Positions 25,557 through 35,919 of a stretch of DNA of 64,000 bases are shown here, piece by piece. The notes under the pieces were generated by a model that made no database searches, had not been told where the DNA came from, and saw only the letters and a program-made list of their open reading frames with translations. Source of the stretch: Bhargavaea massiliensis (lineage in GTDB: Bacteria; Bacillota; Bacilli; Bacillales_A; Planococcaceae); NCBI RefSeq assembly GCF_018390575.1, contig NZ_JAHBCJ010000004.1:292214-356213 (forward strand). The letters run 5' to 3'. Both the position numbers and the translations under genes were made by a program. Position 1 is the stretch's first letter. Each line of letters begins with the position of its first letter.

Positions 25557-27446
25557 TCATGCTTCGGCGATTTCTTCCAGATAGCTCCACCGTTCGATCA
25601 GGGCCTCATACTCCCTGTTGAGCTCATCCAGCCGGGCTGAAATCTCGCTTACTTTCCCGTAATCGGCCCCGGCGTCGGCCAGCGCTTCCTCCGCTTCCAT
25701 AATCGCCTGTTCAGCGGCCTCGATCTTGCTGCCGATCTCTTCCCATTCCTTTTTCTCACCGAGCGTCATCTTCTTTTTCTTCGGCTTGTCCGTCTGCTGT
25801 GCCGGTTTCTCGGAAAGGGTAGGCGATGCCGCAGTCTGTTTCTCCTGCCTTGACGCTTTCTCCAAGTAGTCCGTATAAAGTCCGAGCTCCTGTGTGACTT
25901 CCCCGGACCCGTCAAGAATCCACAGCTTTCGGGATGTCCGGTCCAGGAAGAACCGGTCGTGGGAGATCGTCACGACAACACCCGGGAATGAATCGATGAA
26001 TGTCTCGAGCACGGACAATGTCTCCAGGTCGAGGTCATTTGTCGGCTCGTCAAGAAGCAGGACGTTCGGCTGTTCGATCAGCAACCGCAGCAGATACAGC
26101 CGCTTCCGCTCGCCCCCGGACAGCTTTCCGATCAGCGTGCCGTGAACGTTCGACGGGAAAAGGAATTGCTCGAGCATCTGCACGGCGGAATAACGGGTGC
26201 CGTCCTGTCTCCGGATGTCATTCGAAGCCTCCGTGACGTAGGCGATGATCCGCTGATTCGGATCCATTTCAGGCAGATGCTGCGTGAAATGAGCGATCTT
26301 CACCGTCTCGCCGCGGATCAGTTCCCCGCTGTCCGGCCGGATGGACCCGGCCAGCAGGTTCATGAGCGTCGACTTTCCAGCCCCGTTCGGTCCGATGACC
26401 GCCACGCGGTCGCCGCCCTGAAGCAGGAACGAAAAGTCGTTGATGATGTTCCTGCCGCCATATCCTTTTGTAATCCGCTCCCCCTCGAGCACTTTCTTGC
26501 CGAGGCGCGATGCCGCAAGCGACAGATCAAGCGGATCCGGACCGTCCTCCCTTTTCACTTTCTCCGACAGTTCCTCAAACCGCCCGATCCGGGCTTTCTG
26601 CTTGGTCGAGCGGGCTTTGGCACCCCTACGGATCCATTTCAGCTCATTTCGGTAGCGGTTCTTGTTTTTCTCGAATGTGGCTTCATCCTGCTCGATCCGG
26701 AGCGCCTTCGCCTCAAGGAAGTCCGAGTAGGTCCCCCTATGGCTGTAAAGTGTCCGGTCGGCCAGCTCGTAAATCTTGGTCGCGACCGAATCCAGGAAGT
26801 AGCGGTCGTGCGTGATGAAAAGAATCGCGCCGCCAATCTGCTTCAAGTAATCTTGCAGCCACTCGATCGATGTGACGTCCAGATGGTTGGTCGGCTCGTC
26901 CAGGAGCAGGAGATCCGCCGGCTCGAGCAGCACCTTGGCCAGTGCCACCCGTTTGCGCTGACCTCCTGAGAGGCTGCCGGTTATGGCTTCGTAATCAGAG
27001 ATTCCCAATTTCGAAAGGATCGTTTTCGCCCGGGCGTTCAGGTCCCACCCTCCGTCAGAGTCCATCCGGTTCTGAAGCTTCGCAAACCGGTCCTGGGCCG
27101 CTGCGCTTTCCGGATCGGTTCCGAGTTCGCGAAGCGCCTCTTCGTACTCCCGGTTCAGCCGGATCAGCGGTGAATCCCCTCCGAACACGGTACGAAGCAC
27201 CGAGTGCTCAGGATCCGGACGCGGGTCCTGCGGCAAATGAGCGATCCGGTAGTCATTCGGATGGTCAAACGACGCCGAGTCCGCATCCAGCGCTCCGGCG
27301 ATGATCGACAAGAGCGTCGACTTTCCGGTCCCGTTGATGCCGATCAGGCCGATCCGGTCCCCTTCGTTGATGGTGAAGCTGATATCGTTGAACAGTGTCT
27401 TGTCCCCGACGGTCTTCGTCAGGCCCGACACGATGAGATGCCCCAT
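25557..27446 (-). CDS. ABC-F family ATPase, Uup/YfmR-like ribosome factor
   Basis: Soluble protein of 629 residues with two ATP-binding cassettes and no membrane segments. Walker A motifs GINGTGKST and GPNGAGKST, signatures SLSGGQRKR and KLSGGERKR, Walker B/H regions LLLLDEPTNHLD and VLLLDEPTNDLD are intact. The linker has the ABC_tran_Xtn signature (RRGAKARSTKQKARIGR) and a C-terminal coiled-coil (about 545-629) marks the Uup subgroup, which acts on translating ribosomes. Not a resistance-type ABC-F by sequence, although that cannot be excluded by eye. ATG at 27446 preferred over GTG three codons earlier. Confidence 0.9.
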   Translation of the reverse strand: MGHLIVSGLTKTVGDKTLFNDISFTINEGDRIGLIGINGTGKSTLLSIIAGALDADSASFDHPNDYRIAHLPQDPRPDPEHSVLRTVFGGDSPLIRLNREYEEALRELGTDPESAAAQDRFAKLQNRMDSDGGWDLNARAKTILSKLGISDYEAITGSLSGGQRKRVALAKVLLEPADLLLLDEPTNHLDVTSIEWLQDYLKQIGGAILFITHDRYFLDSVATKIYELADRTLYSHRGTYSDFLEAKALRIEQDEATFEKNKNRYRNELKWIRRGAKARSTKQKARIGRFEELSEKVKREDGPDPLDLSLAASRLGKKVLEGERITKGYGGRNIINDFSFLLQGGDRVAVIGPNGAGKSTLMNLLAGSIRPDSGELIRGETVKIAHFTQHLPEMDPNQRIIAYVTEASNDIRRQDGTRYSAVQMLEQFLFPSNVHGTLIGKLSGGERKRLYLLRLLIEQPNVLLLDEPTNDLDLETLSVLETFIDSFPGVVVTISHDRFFLDRTSRKLWILDGSGEVTQELGLYTDYLEKASRQEKQTAASPTLSEKPAQQTDKPKKKKMTLGEKKEWEEIGSKIEAAEQAIMEAEEALADAGADYGKVSEISARLDELNREYEALIERWSYLEEIAEA

Positions 27447-27624
27447 GCTACCCACTTCCTATTCCGTATATAGACAGTTCCATCATACTAAAAATAGAGG
27501 GCCGGAACCAATCCTGCTGTTTTCGTCCCTTTTTACAGGAAAATTTTTCAGAATCTTAACCTTTCCGGGAAGCGATATTGATACAATGGTAGCAAGTGAC
27601 GATTTATCACGAGGGGGGAGCTAT

Positions 27625-28896
27625 TTGAAATTCCGGCTGACCAAACAAGAGAAAAGCTGGGCGTTCTACGACTGGGCCAACTCCGCCTATTCCATCATCA
27701 TCACGACGGCCGTGTTCCCGCTGTTTTATAAGGCGGCAGCGACCAACGCGGGAGTAAGCGCCACCGACTCGACGGCCTATCTCGGCTACACCATCTCCAT
27801 CTTCACGTTCATCTTAGCGCTGCTTGCACCGATTCTTGGGACGATTGCCGATTACCGGGGCATGAAGAAAAGATTCTTCACAGGCTTCTTTATTCTGGGG
27901 ACCGGTGCGACGGCCGCACTTGCCTTTATCCCAGCAGATAACTGGCTCATGCTGCTCGTCGTCTACACATTCGCCGCACTCGGTTCGACAGGGGCGAATG
28001 TGTTTTACGACTCTTTCCTCACTGACGTCTCCACGTCCGAACGCATGAACCGGGTATCGGCGTTTGGCTATGGGATCGGGTATATCGGAAGCACGATCCC
28101 GTTCATCATTTCAATCGCAATCATCCTGTTGTCGCAGTCCGGCGTCATCCCGCTGTCCGTGACCAACGCAAGCCGTGCCGCATTCCTGATCACTGCCGTG
28201 TGGTGGCTCCTGTTCTCGGTGCCGATGTTCCGCCATGTGCACCAGATCCACTTTATCGAACCTGATCCGAAACCGGTGGCGCAGGCATTCAAGCGTCTCG
28301 GCAACACGTTCCGCGAAATCAGGAAATACCGGGGACTGTTTTTGTTCCTGCTTGCCTACTTCTTCTATATCGACGGTGTCGGCACGATCATCTCCATGTC
28401 GACCGCCTACGGCTCGGACCTCGGCATCGATGCCAACAGCCTGCTGATCGTGCTGTTCGTGACACAGGTCATCGCCGCTCCGTTCGCGGTCATCTATGGC
28501 CGTCTCGCCGACCGGTTCGGCACAAAGCAGATTTTGTATGTCGGCATCGCCGTCTACACATTCGTCTGCATCTATGCGTACTCGATGGACTCCGTCGCGG
28601 ACTTCTGGGTGCTCGCGATGCTCGTCGGCACCTCGCAGGGCGGCATCCAGGCACTTAGCCGCTCCTACTTTGGACGGCTTGTCCCGAAAGAAAACTCCAA
28701 TGAATTTTTCGGCTTCTACAACATTTTCGGGAAATTCGCTTCGATCATGGGGCCGCTTCTCGTCGGGGTCACGGCTCAGATGACCGGCAACACAAATGCC
28801 GGCGTCTTCAGCCTCGTCGTGCTCTTCATCATCGGAGGCATCATATTGTACTTCGTCCCGAATCCGGCAAGGTACGAGCCGGTGCCGGAAAGTTAA
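27625..28896 (+). CDS. Atg22/UMF1-type MFS transporter
   Basis: A 423-residue, 12-helix major facilitator. FYDWANSAYSIIITTAVFP at the N-terminus and the TGANVFYDSFL stretch identify the UMF1/Atg22-like branch; DRFGTKQILYVG is the typical cytoplasmic loop, and SQGGIQALSRSYFGRLVPK the C-terminal half signature. Substrate unknown; eukaryotic Atg22 exports amino acids. TTG start at 27625 is fixed by AGGGGGG 6 bases upstream; the frame is open 108 codons further back but overlaps the divergent ABC-F gene. Confidence 0.87.
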   Translation: MKFRLTKQEKSWAFYDWANSAYSIIITTAVFPLFYKAAATNAGVSATDSTAYLGYTISIFTFILALLAPILGTIADYRGMKKRFFTGFFILGTGATAALAFIPADNWLMLLVVYTFAALGSTGANVFYDSFLTDVSTSERMNRVSAFGYGIGYIGSTIPFIISIAIILLSQSGVIPLSVTNASRAAFLITAVWWLLFSVPMFRHVHQIHFIEPDPKPVAQAFKRLGNTFREIRKYRGLFLFLLAYFFYIDGVGTIISMSTAYGSDLGIDANSLLIVLFVTQVIAAPFAVIYGRLADRFGTKQILYVGIAVYTFVCIYAYSMDSVADFWVLAMLVGTSQGGIQALSRSYFGRLVPKENSNEFFGFYNIFGKFASIMGPLLVGVTAQMTGNTNAGVFSLVVLFIIGGIILYFVPNPARYEPVPES

Positions 28897-28937
28897 AAAA
28901 GACGATCCGGAGCGTGGGGCTCCGGATCGTCTTTTTT
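28895..28937 (+). terminator. Terminator of the Atg22-like gene
   Basis: An 18-bp perfect stem (AAAAAAGACGATCCGGAG and its complement) with a 7-base loop overlaps the stop codon and ends with six T. Confidence 0.93.
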
Positions 28938-29014
28938 GTAGTTATTCATAAAGTAGATAGCTGCAACGAATCATCGTAATTCGAGCACAAAAATGCAGGC
29001 ACGGATGATTTTTT

Positions 29015-29044
29015 TGCCCTTTGGCAGTGGTTCACGGTAAAATG
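29015..29044 (+). promoter_or_regulatory. Candidate sigma-A promoter of yhgE
   Basis: TTGCCC and TAAAAT are separated by 18 bp, about 50 bp before the yhgE start. A short palindrome GTGACGTTTCAC begins 1 base after the -10 and could be an operator, but it is only 4 bp per arm. Confidence 0.45.
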
Positions 29045-29096
29045 GTGACGTTTCACTCGGCATGACGAGTTCAATAACAGGATAAGAGGCGTTGTA

Positions 29097-31346
29097 ATGA
29101 AACAAGTTTGGAAGATTTTCACGACTGACATCCGGAACCTAACTACAAACTGGGTTGCAGCAATTCTTGTAGGAGGACTGATCTTCCTTCCCTCTCTTTA
29201 TGCATGGTTTAATATCTACGCGTCCTGGGATCCTTATGGGAAGACCGATCAGCTGCCGGTTGCGATTGTCAATGAAGATCAGGGCGCAACCGTTCGCGAT
29301 GAGGAGATCGACGTCGGCAGTCAGCTTGTCGATTCGCTCAAAGAAAACGATACGATCAACTGGAAATTCACAGAGCGGGAAGATGCGCTGAAGCGGGTGG
29401 AAAACGGAGAGTATTTTGCCGCAATCATCGTTCCGGAAGATTTTTCCGAAAAGCTGGCTACAGTGACGACCGGACATCCCAAAAAAGCCACGATTGAGTA
29501 CTATGTGAATGAAAAAACCAATTCCATCGCTCCAAAAATCACTGAAAAAGGCGCAACTGCCATCGTCGAAACCGTCAGCAAAGAGTTCACCTCCACTGTG
29601 AACCAAGTTATTTTCGACATGTTCAACAAGCTGGGCATCGAATTGCAAACAGATCTTCCTGACATTGAGAAATTCGAACAATATGTATTTTCCATGGAAG
29701 AAAAATTGCCGGGCGTCCGAAAATTGCTGGAATCGGTTTTGACCGATGCCGACCAGGCTCAAGCTCTCCTCAGCCAGGCAGAAAACAAAATGCCGGAGGC
29801 CAAGCGGCTGACTGCCGAAGGTCTCAGTACGGTCAACCGAACGCTCGGTTACCTGGATACAGCCGAACAGCAGCTCGCGGCGCTTGAGCCGCAGATCGAA
29901 AAAGATCTGGAGACGGCCGCCCGTGTCTCCGGCGAAATCAACGACATGCTGCTTGAAATCCAAAAAGCAGAACTCGACACAACCCAGCTGGATACAGCCA
30001 AAAGTGGGTTGGATGATAAAATGACCGAAGCCATACAATCCGTCGATAACATCCATAAACAACTGCTCCTGTTAAAAGAGATTAATCAGAAGGCATCGGA
30101 AACCCCCGTTCCCGATGCCGATAAGGAAGAGGCTCCGACATTGCCCGAAGAAGGTCTGCAAAGCAGACAGACGGAGTCATCAGCGGCCGGCCAATCTGCG
30201 CTTGACAACGCCATCCAGGCAACCGGGCAGCTGAAATCCGCGCTACAGGAAGCGCAGGACAACGCCCGCGCGGTCGATGAGGCGGCCGCCGGCTATGTGC
30301 AACAGGCAAAAGGCTGGGTGAATGATGTTCAGGGGATCGCCCAGAACGTTTCGGTCAGTATCGACAGCTATACGAAAACATATAACGAGACCATTAAACC
30401 GACGATCCAGAAAGAAATAAAAGATGCCCGCAGCACGCTGACGGAGGCAAGGGATCTGCTGTCGGGCATTCAAGCCACCCTTCCTCAGGCCGAAAAGATT
30501 ATCACCAGCACATCCGGCCACCTGTCGGAAGGAGAACAAGGGATCGAAGAGGCGCTTAACCAATATCCGTATGTCTATACAAAAATCACCGAACTGGCGG
30601 ACCGGATCCGTTCCGTACAGGGAGAAACGGACATCAATGAAATCATCGATCTGCTGTTGAACGATCCCGAGGCCGAGAAGAGCTTTTTTGAGGAGCCGAT
30701 CCGGCTTCATGAGAACAAGTTATTTCCAATCGAAAATTATGGCACTGGCATGACTCCGTTCTACACGGTGCTTTCCATATGGGTCGGATGTTTGTTGCTC
30801 GTCTCTCTGCTTTCGACGGACATACATCATGCGGAACAATTTTCACCGAAGACGGTTTATTTCGGGCGTCTGCTGCTGTTCCTTCTGATTGGAGTGCTGC
30901 AAGCATTGATCGTGACGATCGGGAATATCCTGATTCTAGGTGTGGATGTTACTGAACCGCTTGGATTCATCTTATCAGGCCTTCTGATCAGCACCGTTTT
31001 CATGTCCATTGTTTATACGCTCGTCTCTGTTTTCGGGGACGTCGGAAAAGCCATGGCGATTGTGCTTCTGGTGCTTCAGATAGCGGGTTCCGGCGGGACG
31101 TATCCGGTCGTCCTGTTGCCTGACTTCTTCCAGATGATCAGTCCTTACTTGCCGTTCACCTATGCGATCGATCTCATGAGAGAAATGACCGGAGGTGTCG
31201 TTAAAGCTCGTATTGTAAAGGATATTCCGACTCTGATCGGGATTGGAGCTGCCATGATGATTTTCGGTTCAATCCTTAAACCCATCTTGAACAAGTGGAT
31301 GAACCAGATTCTGAAGAAATCCCGTGAATCCGGCTTATTCCATTAA
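29097..31346 (+). CDS. YhgE/Pip family membrane protein (EsaA-like)
   Basis: A 749-residue protein with one N-terminal helix (about 20-40), a long extracellular region rich in coiled-coil heptads (about 190-540), and five to six C-terminal helices with the ABC-2-like end. LPSLYAWFNIYASWDPYG and LPVAIVNEDQGA are the signatures of YhgE/Pip N-domains. Related proteins act as phage infection proteins or as EsaA in type VII secretion. No other type VII genes are nearby, so a stand-alone surface role is inferred. AGAGG lies 8 bases before ATG. Confidence 0.88.
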   Translation: MKQVWKIFTTDIRNLTTNWVAAILVGGLIFLPSLYAWFNIYASWDPYGKTDQLPVAIVNEDQGATVRDEEIDVGSQLVDSLKENDTINWKFTEREDALKRVENGEYFAAIIVPEDFSEKLATVTTGHPKKATIEYYVNEKTNSIAPKITEKGATAIVETVSKEFTSTVNQVIFDMFNKLGIELQTDLPDIEKFEQYVFSMEEKLPGVRKLLESVLTDADQAQALLSQAENKMPEAKRLTAEGLSTVNRTLGYLDTAEQQLAALEPQIEKDLETAARVSGEINDMLLEIQKAELDTTQLDTAKSGLDDKMTEAIQSVDNIHKQLLLLKEINQKASETPVPDADKEEAPTLPEEGLQSRQTESSAAGQSALDNAIQATGQLKSALQEAQDNARAVDEAAAGYVQQAKGWVNDVQGIAQNVSVSIDSYTKTYNETIKPTIQKEIKDARSTLTEARDLLSGIQATLPQAEKIITSTSGHLSEGEQGIEEALNQYPYVYTKITELADRIRSVQGETDINEIIDLLLNDPEAEKSFFEEPIRLHENKLFPIENYGTGMTPFYTVLSIWVGCLLLVSLLSTDIHHAEQFSPKTVYFGRLLLFLLIGVLQALIVTIGNILILGVDVTEPLGFILSGLLISTVFMSIVYTLVSVFGDVGKAMAIVLLVLQIAGSGGTYPVVLLPDFFQMISPYLPFTYAIDLMREMTGGVVKARIVKDIPTLIGIGAAMMIFGSILKPILNKWMNQILKKSRESGLFH

Positions 31347-31399
31347 TACTACGGCAGAACAACTCTATGCCTTTCCGTAGGCCACTGAACCCCCCAAAA

Positions 31400-31432
31400 A
31401 AAGAGCCATCACTTTGAGAGTGATGGCTCTTT
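31400..31432. terminator. Bidirectional terminator between yhgE and the beta-lactamase-like gene
   Basis: A 14-bp perfect stem AAAGAGCCATCACT/AGTGATGGCTCTTT with a 5-base loop and A/T tracts on both sides. Confidence 0.93.
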
Positions 31433-31450
31433 TACGTCTATTAGGACCTG

Positions 31451-32731
31451 CTAAGTTCTCCAATAGATCCGGAGGCCTGTGAATGCAGTCATTTCCCCCT
31501 TGCTGCCGATTTCGAACCGGATTCTTTTACCGGTCCGTCCATTAACGAACCACCCTCGACCTGCAGGGTGCAATTCATCGACACGCACGCCGGAATTCAA
31601 TGTCAAGCTGTTTAAATCCGCATGGATACAGAATCCGTCCGGGTCTTCTTCATTCCGGTAGAATCCGGCGAATGAGATCTGTTCACCTGGAGATTGCGCC
31701 ATATTCGGAAGGGAGACAGCCGCTTCTTCAGGAGACTTTCCGAGCACCGTAAAGGCGGCTCCTTTCATCAGCTTTTCCGCGGACACGCCCGTCCGGTTCG
31801 TGAGGACTGCAACCGTGATCCCCTGTTCGGGAAGAAATCCGAATGACGAGGAGACTCCCGGCTGGCCTCCTCCGTGGTGGACGAGGACGCTGCCTCCGAA
31901 GTCAGGCGTAACCATCAGGCCGTGGCCGTAGAACGTGTTTCCATCGACCGTGCCAACACGTTCTTGCATCCCAGCTGTATCGACATCTCCGATCACGGAT
32001 TCGCGGAATGCACGGTCCGTATACAATCTTCCGTACACGAGCAGATCATTCATGGTCGACCGGATGCCGCCGCCGACTGCGTAGTTGCCGAGTTTCGGCC
32101 AGTCCACCGGCAGAAGTTTCTCCGTGTATTGAATAGCGGTGTTCGAATGCACCCCTTGCTCGGGAGGCGTGAAAGAAGTTCTCTTCATACCGGCAGGCCG
32201 GACAATGCGCTTCATGATAAATTCCCGGTAATCCATTCCTGCCACACGTTCGATGATTGCGCCAAGCAAAAGGAACGCATCATTTGAATAGCTGATCCGC
32301 TCTCCGGGTGCACCGATCGGCTTCAGGGCCAGGTTTTCCAGATATCTGATATGCTCACCGAACTCTGTAAGCTCTTCACGGCGCTTCACCGGCGGCATGC
32401 CGGTTGTATGAGAAAGGAGATGACGGATTGTCGCGTTCCTTAAAACAGGAACCGTCCCTGCTTCCGGCAAATGCATAATCACCGGGTCCGTAGGCGAGAG
32501 CTTCCCTTCCGCAGCCAGAATATGTACGGCAAGCGCCGTGAATGATTTCGTCACGGATGCCGTTCCGAATATCGTGTCCGGCGTCACGTTTGTGGTGCCT
32601 TCCGCTTCAATTGTCCCAAAGCCATTTACAAAAAGGGCTTCCCCGTTGTGCGAGACTCCCACTGCCATTCCGGGAATTCCTTCCTCCGCCCGGATCTTCT
32701 CTGCAAACTGTTCAAATGCCTTCCATTCCAT
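31451..32731 (-). CDS. Serine beta-lactamase-like / penicillin-binding-protein-type hydrolase
   Basis: A 426-residue cytoplasmic class C-like hydrolase without a signal peptide. The nucleophile motif SVTK (SxxK) lies near residue 60, YSN (SYSNDAF) near 150, and HHGGGQPG near 290. A C-terminal about 100-residue beta domain follows. Such stand-alone proteins are esterases or D-aminopeptidases more often than true beta-lactamases; substrate cannot be assigned. ATG at 32731 has GGAGGAGAAAGAC upstream. Confidence 0.87.
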   Translation of the reverse strand: MEWKAFEQFAEKIRAEEGIPGMAVGVSHNGEALFVNGFGTIEAEGTTNVTPDTIFGTASVTKSFTALAVHILAAEGKLSPTDPVIMHLPEAGTVPVLRNATIRHLLSHTTGMPPVKRREELTEFGEHIRYLENLALKPIGAPGERISYSNDAFLLLGAIIERVAGMDYREFIMKRIVRPAGMKRTSFTPPEQGVHSNTAIQYTEKLLPVDWPKLGNYAVGGGIRSTMNDLLVYGRLYTDRAFRESVIGDVDTAGMQERVGTVDGNTFYGHGLMVTPDFGGSVLVHHGGGQPGVSSSFGFLPEQGITVAVLTNRTGVSAEKLMKGAAFTVLGKSPEEAAVSLPNMAQSPGEQISFAGFYRNEEDPDGFCIHADLNSLTLNSGVRVDELHPAGRGWFVNGRTGKRIRFEIGSKGEMTAFTGLRIYWRT

Positions 32732-32791
32732 GTCTTTCTCCTCCTTGCACACTATTATTCGACTGCCGGGCCGAGTGTACCTCCCCTAATC

Positions 32792-32832
32792 AAAAAGGAA
32801 GCCTCCCTCTGCAGCATGCAAAGGAAGGCTTC
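32792..32832 (-). terminator. Terminator of sbcDC operon
   Basis: On the minus strand GAAGCCTTCC and GGGAGGCTTC form a stem around a 15-base loop, followed by CTTTTTG, directly after the sbcC stop. Confidence 0.82.
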
Positions 32833-32835
32833 TGT

Positions 32836-35800
32836 TCACTTCAATACAAATTCGGTCGAGCTGTGGCCCGCCTTTGACTTGGTCACCTTGAGAACCGCGG
32901 GCATGGCTGATTTGAGCTCTTCGACATGGGAGATGACACCCACGACGCGGCCGTTTCGCTGCAGACCGACCAGCGCTTCGATGGCTTTTTGGAGGGACTC
33001 CGGATCGAGCGAACCGAACCCTTCATCGATAAACATCGTATCGACGCGGATGTTCCCGCCGAATCCCTGGATGACGTCCGCCATTCCGAGAGCGAGGGAA
33101 AGCGACGCATTAAACTTCTCGCCGCCGGAAAGGGTCCGGACATCCCTCGCCTGTCCCGTATAGGCATCGTACACATCAATGCCCAGGCCGCTCTGCCGTC
33201 CGCGGGCTTCCTGCCTGTCGCTGCGGAGAAGTTCAAACTGGCCGTTTGACAGATCCTTTAGCCGCTCGTTTGCCGCAAGCAAGATACGCTCCAGATATTC
33301 AATCTGAAGGTAACGCTCGAACGACAGTTTATCGGCGTTCTGTCCGCGGATGAGGTCATGAAGGCCCGCCACCTTGCCGAGTTTTTTCTCGAGCGCTTCC
33401 GCTTCGGTTGCGGCTTCCCTCATGGCGGCAATGCCTTTTTTGATCGTGTTCAATGTGTTGCGGGAATGGATCAGCCGTTCCTGAGCCTGCTCGAATGCGG
33501 CTTTTGTGTCTTCAGCAAGTTTCCGGAGACCATCCAGGTATTCCCGTGCGTTACCTTCAAGGCTTGCGGCGAGTTCATTTTCCCTCAACTTGACGGCGTG
33601 CAGGTCGTTCTCGAACGCCCGGATGGCTGCTTCCGTTTCGTCCGCAAGATGATCTGGCATGAGTGCCGTGCGGTAGGCCTCAGAAGAATTGAACGTTGAT
33701 GCGGCAAGCTTTTCTTGGAATGCGGCAGCCGCTTCAACGAGCCGCTTTTCCGCTTTTTCTTTCTGGCTGCGGGCAAAAGAAAGTGACTGCTCTGCGGCCT
33801 TACGTTTGTCCGATGCTTTCGTGGCGGCCGCTTCCAGCTGTTCCTTGAGACGATCGTGCTTTCCGATCTGATTGCGGAGTTCCGACAGGCTTGCATCAAG
33901 CGAGCGGACATTATCGTAGCCTTCCGGAATCGACTGTTCCAGCCCTGCGATTGTCGCTTTTAGCGAGGCGATCCGGCTGGAAGTGCCGGCCAGCTCCTCC
34001 GTAAGCTGTGCCAGTTTGGCTGCCACCTCGTCTGCCTTTAACCGGAGAGTCTCTTCGTCTTTCCGCATTGATGCAAGACGGTTTCGGCGGGACTTGGCTG
34101 CTGCGATGTCTATCCTCAGCTGTTCTGCTTCCTTTTCCCGTTTGGAGAGAAGATCGGCAGCATCAGAGGCTTCCAACCCCCGTCCGTGCAAGCGGTCAGC
34201 GGATTGCTCCAATAGGCCGTTTTGAATCTTAAGGGCGCCTGCAGAGCTGATTGCATCTGACTGGGCTTTAAGAAATGCCGCCTCCGCCACTTCAAGCTCC
34301 TCGGCATCCGGACCATCTGCCGAACGTGCAGGTGCAGGATGTTCGGCGCTGCCGCACACCGGGCATGGCGAGCCGTCATGGAGATGAGCGGCAAGTGCTG
34401 CGGCCTGGCTGTCTTGCAGCTGCTGTTTCAGCCGCTGCAGCATGGACTCAGCCTCTTCCTTCAGGCGTGCGTCCCGCTCTGAGTTTTCCGCCGTTTTCCT
34501 GACGGTTTCCTGGAGGCGGAGATGTTCGGCCAGCAACTCACCGTCCCGCTCGGCTGATGTAAGCCGTTCGTGTAGTTCATCGGTGCCGGCAAGGGCTGCT
34601 TCAAGCGCCGAGATGTCTTCGCGGAGCGATTCCTGCCTGTCCCGGAGCTTTCCGGCATCCGTCCGTAGCGACTCCGTCTCTTCCAGCAGCCTGTTTTGGC
34701 CCGCCTCGGCAGTTGTCAGGTCCTGAAGCGCCTGTTCCCGCTCGTGCAGGCGTGGCCGGGCCTCTTCCAGTCGTTCTGCTTCCCGCCTCTTGGCATCGAT
34801 CAACGTGTCTTGCTCCCTCAGCTCGGATGACCGTGCAGCGGCCTCTGCCTCGGCCTGCTGTGTCGCGGCAAGCGTCTGGTCCGCCTGTTCGACGGCCTTA
34901 ATCGCCTGCTGTTGCTCCTGCTCAGCTTCCGCCAATTTCTCTTCAGCAGGACGGATCCTCGCTGCAAGTCGTGCAAGAGTGACAGCGCGGCGTTTATCCT
35001 CCATCTCAGGCAGGCGTTTATTCAGTTCGGACATTTGCCGCTTTTTTTCTTCCCATTCTTCCAAACGAGTATTTAGTTCCTCTGCAAGTGACAGACGCCG
35101 ATTGGCCCCCGTGAGATCAACTTCCCTCTCCTCAACCTCTTTTGCCAGCTGCTCCGTCTCGGCTGTCCGGCGCTCCTGTTCATTGAACAGCCCCTCGATC
35201 ACTTTCCCCGCGTTCGGGTGTTCATCGGAAAGGCTGGCGGCCAGTTCTTCACTGAGGTCCGGCAGCGTGTCCAGCAGATGCCGGGCCTGCCAGGCAATCC
35301 GGCCCGATGATTTTTTCCATTCCGCCTCAACGGAAGATTTCCGCTCTTTCAGGACCGCTTCCATGTCTTTGTATTTCTTCGTCCGAAAAATCTTCCGGAA
35401 GATCTTTTCTTTGTTTTCCGTATCGGAAGTGAGCAGTTTTCGGAACTCACCCTGCGGCAGCATGACGATCTGACTGAACTGGTCGTGGCTGAAGCCGATC
35501 AGCTCAGCCACCTTTGCATTCACCTCGGTCGTCATCTGTCTGTCTGTGACCGGCTTTTCCGATTCCCCGTCGATCCTAAACAGTTCGATCCGGTCACCGG
35601 TCGCGCTTTTGTTTCCGGCCTTCACATGGGGCATGCGGCGCATGATCCGGTACGTATCTCCGGCTGATTCAAACCAGAGCTCGACTTCCGTATGTACTTG
35701 GTCGTCCGCAAAGTCGGAGCGGAGGCTCCGGTCTTCGCGCTCCTCACCGCTTGCCTTGCCGTACAGGGCGTAGCAGATGGCATCGAATATCGAGGTTTTC

Positions 35801-35919
35801 CCGGAACCGGTCGGACCCGAGATGGCAAACAGCCCCCGGTCCCCCAGTTCCCTGAAGTCGATCGTTTCGCATTCCTTGTACGGTCCGAATGCCGTCATTT
35901 TCAGCTTCAGCGGCTTCAT
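32836..35919 (-). CDS. sbcC: SbcC nuclease subunit (Rad50-like ATPase)
   Basis: SMC-type ATPase of 1027 residues that with SbcD cuts DNA hairpins and protein-blocked ends. Walker A GPTGSGKTSIFDA (about 35-47), Q-loop QGEFRKLL, two long coiled-coil arms (about 180-500 and 560-840), the zinc hook CPVCGSAEHP near the middle, the signature TLSGGEKFNASLSLAL and Walker B TMFIDEGFGSLD are present. Overlaps sbcD by 4 bp. Confidence 0.96.
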   Translation of the reverse strand: MKPLKLKMTAFGPYKECETIDFRELGDRGLFAISGPTGSGKTSIFDAICYALYGKASGEEREDRSLRSDFADDQVHTEVELWFESAGDTYRIMRRMPHVKAGNKSATGDRIELFRIDGESEKPVTDRQMTTEVNAKVAELIGFSHDQFSQIVMLPQGEFRKLLTSDTENKEKIFRKIFRTKKYKDMEAVLKERKSSVEAEWKKSSGRIAWQARHLLDTLPDLSEELAASLSDEHPNAGKVIEGLFNEQERRTAETEQLAKEVEEREVDLTGANRRLSLAEELNTRLEEWEEKKRQMSELNKRLPEMEDKRRAVTLARLAARIRPAEEKLAEAEQEQQQAIKAVEQADQTLAATQQAEAEAAARSSELREQDTLIDAKRREAERLEEARPRLHEREQALQDLTTAEAGQNRLLEETESLRTDAGKLRDRQESLREDISALEAALAGTDELHERLTSAERDGELLAEHLRLQETVRKTAENSERDARLKEEAESMLQRLKQQLQDSQAAALAAHLHDGSPCPVCGSAEHPAPARSADGPDAEELEVAEAAFLKAQSDAISSAGALKIQNGLLEQSADRLHGRGLEASDAADLLSKREKEAEQLRIDIAAAKSRRNRLASMRKDEETLRLKADEVAAKLAQLTEELAGTSSRIASLKATIAGLEQSIPEGYDNVRSLDASLSELRNQIGKHDRLKEQLEAAATKASDKRKAAEQSLSFARSQKEKAEKRLVEAAAAFQEKLAASTFNSSEAYRTALMPDHLADETEAAIRAFENDLHAVKLRENELAASLEGNAREYLDGLRKLAEDTKAAFEQAQERLIHSRNTLNTIKKGIAAMREAATEAEALEKKLGKVAGLHDLIRGQNADKLSFERYLQIEYLERILLAANERLKDLSNGQFELLRSDRQEARGRQSGLGIDVYDAYTGQARDVRTLSGGEKFNASLSLALGMADVIQGFGGNIRVDTMFIDEGFGSLDPESLQKAIEALVGLQRNGRVVGVISHVEELKSAMPAVLKVTKSKAGHSSTEFVLK